Source: M3007 sp964646615 (GTDB taxonomy: Bacteria; Bacteroidota; Bacteroidia; Chitinophagales; Saprospiraceae). Taken from it: 64,000 bases of DNA. Position 1 is the first letter of the stretch, and the number at the start of each line of letters is the position of its first letter. The translations under genes were made by a program, and so were the position numbers. Below, piece by piece: positions 61,619 to 64,000 of this stretch. Location of the stretch: the NCBI GenBank assembly GCA_964646615.1, contig CAZYEV010000014.1, positions 47,007 to 111,006 of the forward strand, written 5' to 3'. The notes beneath the pieces are model-generated. The model was not told the DNA's origin. It was given only the letters and a program-made list of their open reading frames with translations, and ran no database searches.

Positions 61619-63202
61619 TCAGGCTTTGACGGGCTTGCGGCGCGCGGTTTTGCGGCGTGGTGGAGTGGCGGGCAGGTCTTCCTCTGTGATGGCAGTTTTG
61701 GGCGCGCCGTCGGCTGGGCCTTCTGCCGAAGGAGGTAGCGCTGGTTCGATGTGGGCGCCCAACGAGCGATAGACGGCGAAGTACTGCTCGATGGTGTTTT
61801 CCCACGAAAAGTCCACGCGCATGACGCGCTCGCGCACGATGGCGGTGGTGTAGGGGTCGTTGTACCACATCGAGGCAGCGCGATAGACGGCATAGGCGGC
61901 ATCTTCGACGTTGAACTGCTCGAAGCGAAAGCCGCGTCCGGAGCCGTCGGGTTCGCCGATGTCGGGCACGGTGTCTTTCAGGCCGCCTACGGCGCGCACG
62001 ATGGGAATGGTGCCGTAGCGCATGGCGTACATCTGGTTGAGGCCACACGGCTCTACGCGCGAGGGCATGATGAGAAAATCGGAGCCGGCGTAGATCTGGT
62101 GGGCTAAGGCCTCGTTGTAGTCCAGCACGGCGTTGAAGCGGCCCCGGGCTTCGTGTGCCAGAGCGCGGAACTGGTCTTCTGTCCAGTTTTCGCCTGTGCC
62201 CAATACCAGAAAGCCTACGCGCGCGCCGGCGTAGATGAAGCGGCGGTACACGTCGGGCAGCAGATCGGCGCCTTTTTCGCGCACCAAGCGCCCGATGAAG
62301 CTGACGAGCGGATAGTCTTCGGGCAGGCCGAACCATTCGCACAGGGCGCGCTTATTTTGGGCTTTGAATTCGGCAATTTTGCCGTCTTCCAGCCGGTGCT
62401 GAATGGCCGGGTCGGTTGCTGGGTTCCATACCTGCACGTCAATGCCGTTGAGGATGCCGCGCTGTTTGCGCCATTCCTGACGGAAGAGCGGCTCCAGGCC
62501 GAGGCTATTCTGGTGTAATTCAAACAGATACGACGGTGAAACAGTGGTAACGGCCCAGGCAGTCTTAATGGCGGTGGCCATAGGGTTGATGGCCCCGTTC
62601 CAATCCAGCAGGTTGCGAGCGGCGGCTTCATAGGGCGGCAGCAGGTGGCCGTTTCTCCAGCTGAAGGCCCCCTGGTATTGGGCATTGTGAATGGTGAACA
62701 CCGTTGGAATGGGCGCCAGCTGCTGATAGGCCGGGCAGTATTTGACCATCCAGGGGATGAGCGCTGTGTGGTGGTCGTGGCAATGCAGCACGCGCGGGCG
62801 GTGGTACCACGGGAACGACATAAGCCATTCCAGCACCGCCTGCTGGAAAGCAATATAGCGCGTAATCTCATCGCCATAAGGCCGGCCTGAAGGGTCGTTG
62901 TAAATGCCCGGGCGGTCGAACAGACCTGGAATATCCGCCACGAATAGCGGATAGCCCAGCGTGTTGCCCGCTTGCTGCTGAATGCGGAAATACCAGGGAT
63001 GCCAGTTGATCCAGGTAGTTCCTTCAAACACCGTGAGCCACTCCTGGTTGTTAATCCAGCGCAGGTCGTATTTGGGCAGGATGGCGGCCGAAAGGACACC
63101 GGCCTGAGTATTATACTTGGGCAAAGAGCCAACGACGTCACCCAAACCACCCGTCTTGGCAGCAGGGTAGCATTCGGCGGCAATGTGTAAGATTTGTATC
63201 AT
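61619..63202 (-). CDS. glgA: glycogen synthase
   Basis: 527 residues. Full-length GT5 enzyme transferring glucose from ADP-glucose to a growing glucan. The nucleotide-sugar loop KTGGL is at 16-20 (K16), HCHDHHTALIPWM is in the N-terminal domain, and the C-terminal domain has IGRLVREKG and MPSRVEPCGLNQMYAMRYG with the catalytic Glu. About 35 residues at the C-terminus form a Pro/Lys/Arg-rich tail not needed for the fold. It complements the truncated GT5-like protein at 29553. Confidence 0.95.
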   Translation of the reverse strand: MIQILHIAAECYPAAKTGGLGDVVGSLPKYNTQAGVLSAAILPKYDLRWINNQEWLTVFEGTTWINWHPWYFRIQQQAGNTLGYPLFVADIPGLFDRPGIYNDPSGRPYGDEITRYIAFQQAVLEWLMSFPWYHRPRVLHCHDHHTALIPWMVKYCPAYQQLAPIPTVFTIHNAQYQGAFSWRNGHLLPPYEAAARNLLDWNGAINPMATAIKTAWAVTTVSPSYLFELHQNSLGLEPLFRQEWRKQRGILNGIDVQVWNPATDPAIQHRLEDGKIAEFKAQNKRALCEWFGLPEDYPLVSFIGRLVREKGADLLPDVYRRFIYAGARVGFLVLGTGENWTEDQFRALAHEARGRFNAVLDYNEALAHQIYAGSDFLIMPSRVEPCGLNQMYAMRYGTIPIVRAVGGLKDTVPDIGEPDGSGRGFRFEQFNVEDAAYAVYRAASMWYNDPYTTAIVRERVMRVDFSWENTIEQYFAVYRSLGAHIEPALPPSAEGPADGAPKTAITEEDLPATPPRRKTARRKPVKA

Positions 63203-63279
63203 GAAGTGTAGTTTTTCGCTTCAGCGGTTTGATGAGTAAATGGCCAGAAGTCGAAGGCCGTACCATGTTAGATGACGGA

Positions 63280-63534
63280 CTAACCGGATGTTAGCAGCAA
63301 TCGTCGCACTTTTTGCACGACAGCCGGGCGAACGTCAAAGGCGGCTGCTAACTGCTCATCGCTCCAATCAGGATTTTTGCGCATAAAAGCCAGCAACGCT
63401 ATTTCGATGCCTTCTTCGCGTCCGATTTCGATGCCTTTCTCGATGCCTTTTTCAAAGCCCTCCTCCAGGATTTGCTCGTAGGTGGTCTTGGCCCGCTGCT
63501 CCAGCGGCGGCGGCAAAAGCTGGCTCTGGTTCAT
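63280..63534 (-). CDS. Rpn/PD-(D/E)XK transposase-type C-terminal fragment, copy 1
   Basis: 84 residues from the ATG at 63534 (MNQSQLLPPPLEQRAKTTYEQILEEG). It matches only the C-terminal part of the Rpn/PD-(D/E)XK 'transposase family' proteins: a repeated E-K-G-I helix, then IALLAFMRKNPDWSDEQLAAAF and VQKVRRLL. The nuclease domain is absent. It is the only intact member of three tandem copies in this region. Confidence 0.55.
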   Translation of the reverse strand: MNQSQLLPPPLEQRAKTTYEQILEEGFEKGIEKGIEIGREEGIEIALLAFMRKNPDWSDEQLAAAFDVRPAVVQKVRRLLLTSG

Positions 63535-63556
63535 AGGCTCTCTTTTTGAAAAGCAC

Positions 63557-63823
63557 TCATTCAGAAGACGATAGCAATCGCCGCACTTTTTGCACGACAG
63601 CCGGGCGAACGTCAAAGGCGGCTGCTAACTGCTCATCGCTCCAATCAGGATTTTGGCGCATAAAAGCCAGCAACGCTATTTCGATGCCTTCTTCGCGTCC
63701 GATTTCGATGCCTTTCTCGATGCCTTTCTCGATGCCTTTTTCAAAGCCCTCCTCCAGGATTTGCTCGTAGGTGGTCTTGTCGCTCTACTCCACAGCCGGC
63801 GACACCACCTGGCTCTGCTTCAT
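63557..63823 (-). pseudogene. Rpn-type fragment, copy 2, interrupted by an amber codon
   Basis: It begins MKQSQVVSPAVE at 63823 and hits TAG at 63785-63787 (codon 13, CAG in copy 1). After the stop the frame continues with the same residues as copy 1 to a TGA at 63557, with one additional E-K-G-I unit. Confidence 0.75.
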
Positions 63824-63848
63824 AGGCTTCCTTTTTGATAGGAACTTC

Positions 63849-64000
63849 TTAAGAAGACGATAGCAATCGCCGCACTTTTTGCACGACAGCAGGGCGCACG
63901 TCCAAGGCAGATGCTCACTGCTTAAAGCCCCAATCAGGAATTTTGCGCATAAACAACAGAAACGATATTTCGATGCCTTCTTCCGGTGCACTTGCGATTC
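63849..64000 (-). pseudogene. Rpn-type fragment, copy 3, decayed and cut by the window edge
   Basis: The frame ending at TAA 63849-63851 matches copies 1 and 2 (VRPAVVQKVRRLLSSS) but has an in-frame TGA at 63915-63917 (TTA in copy 1) and several substitutions. Its 5' part lies outside the window. Confidence 0.7.

Larger units (their letters stand above)
63280..64000 (-). repeat. three tandem degenerate copies, period about 277-289 bp
   Basis: The conserved segment GCAATCGYCGCACTTTTTGC begins at 63297, 63574 and 63863. The 12-bp difference between the periods equals one extra E-K-G-I codon group in copy 2. Copy 3 continues beyond the window. Confidence 0.9.

Overview
This window looks like a chromosome segment from a GC-rich member of the Bacteroidota. 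Four or five exported proteins end in type IX secretion (T9SS) sorting domains. Phylum-typical families are present (DUF4270, DUF4290, WbqC-like, a short glycogen-synthase-like protein beside DUF4270 and glmS). Most intergenic regions carry the Bacteroidota promoter -7 element TAnnTTTG. LPS-related genes (gmhB, an MsbA-type exporter) fit a Gram-negative cell. I would guess the Saprospiria/Chitinophagia side of the phylum, but the window holds no rRNA or other marker that settles it. No tRNA, rRNA, CRISPR array or insertion sequence was seen.

Layout. 0-6.8 kb: the start of an M28 peptidase leaving the left edge, an M14 zinc carboxypeptidase, and a minus-strand set of small membrane protein, ABC ATPase and unknown secreted protein. 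7-10.8 kb: rdgB, an ABC exporter and a T9SS cargo protein. 10.8-14.8 kb: a tightly overlapping minus-strand operon (DUF4403 lipoprotein, HTTM-like membrane protein, TraB/GumN, WbqC). 15.2-15.8 kb: an AT-richer DUF433/DUF5615 toxin-antitoxin-like pair. 15.9-26.3 kb: cysS, a membrane-anchored glutaminyl cyclase, TatD, OsmC, a vanadium haloperoxidase-like lipoprotein, membrane proteins and an OmpA-family protein. 26.4-34.5 kb: carB behind a probable arginine attenuator, then a short GT5 protein, DUF4270, glmS and DUF4290. 34.7-47 kb: two T9SS proteins, a P2-type ATPase, a LOG nucleosidase, a probable metal-handling pair and an M1 aminopeptidase. 47-53.4 kb: a more accessory stretch with a DUF262/DUF1524 nuclease, ruvB and two DUF3298 lipoprotein paralogs. 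53.4-63.2 kb: cysteine desulfurase, DUF983, thioredoxin, a FixI/CcoI-like copper ATPase, galE, a DNA glycosylase, a pseudouridine synthase, gmhB and full-length glgA. 63.3-64 kb: a decaying triplicated Rpn/transposase-type gene tail.

The most interesting signals are regulatory. Upstream of carB a -7 box is followed by a 31-codon reading frame rich in arginine codons, a perfect intrinsic terminator inside that frame, and a GTGA overlap with the carB start. This has the architecture of a leader-peptide attenuator. Terminator-like hairpins also lie between the promoter and the start codon of the LOG gene and of the cysteine desulfurase gene. A 16-bp palindrome occurs four times at an exact 26-bp period after the glutaminyl cyclase gene, and once more in frame inside the HTTM-like gene, suggesting a mobile palindromic element that tolerates coding insertion. 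Nearly every signal-peptidase-I substrate here has glutamine at the predicted +1 position, and the window also encodes a membrane-anchored glutaminyl cyclase.

Coordinates and motif positions were read by eye; family assignments come from motif recognition, not database searches.
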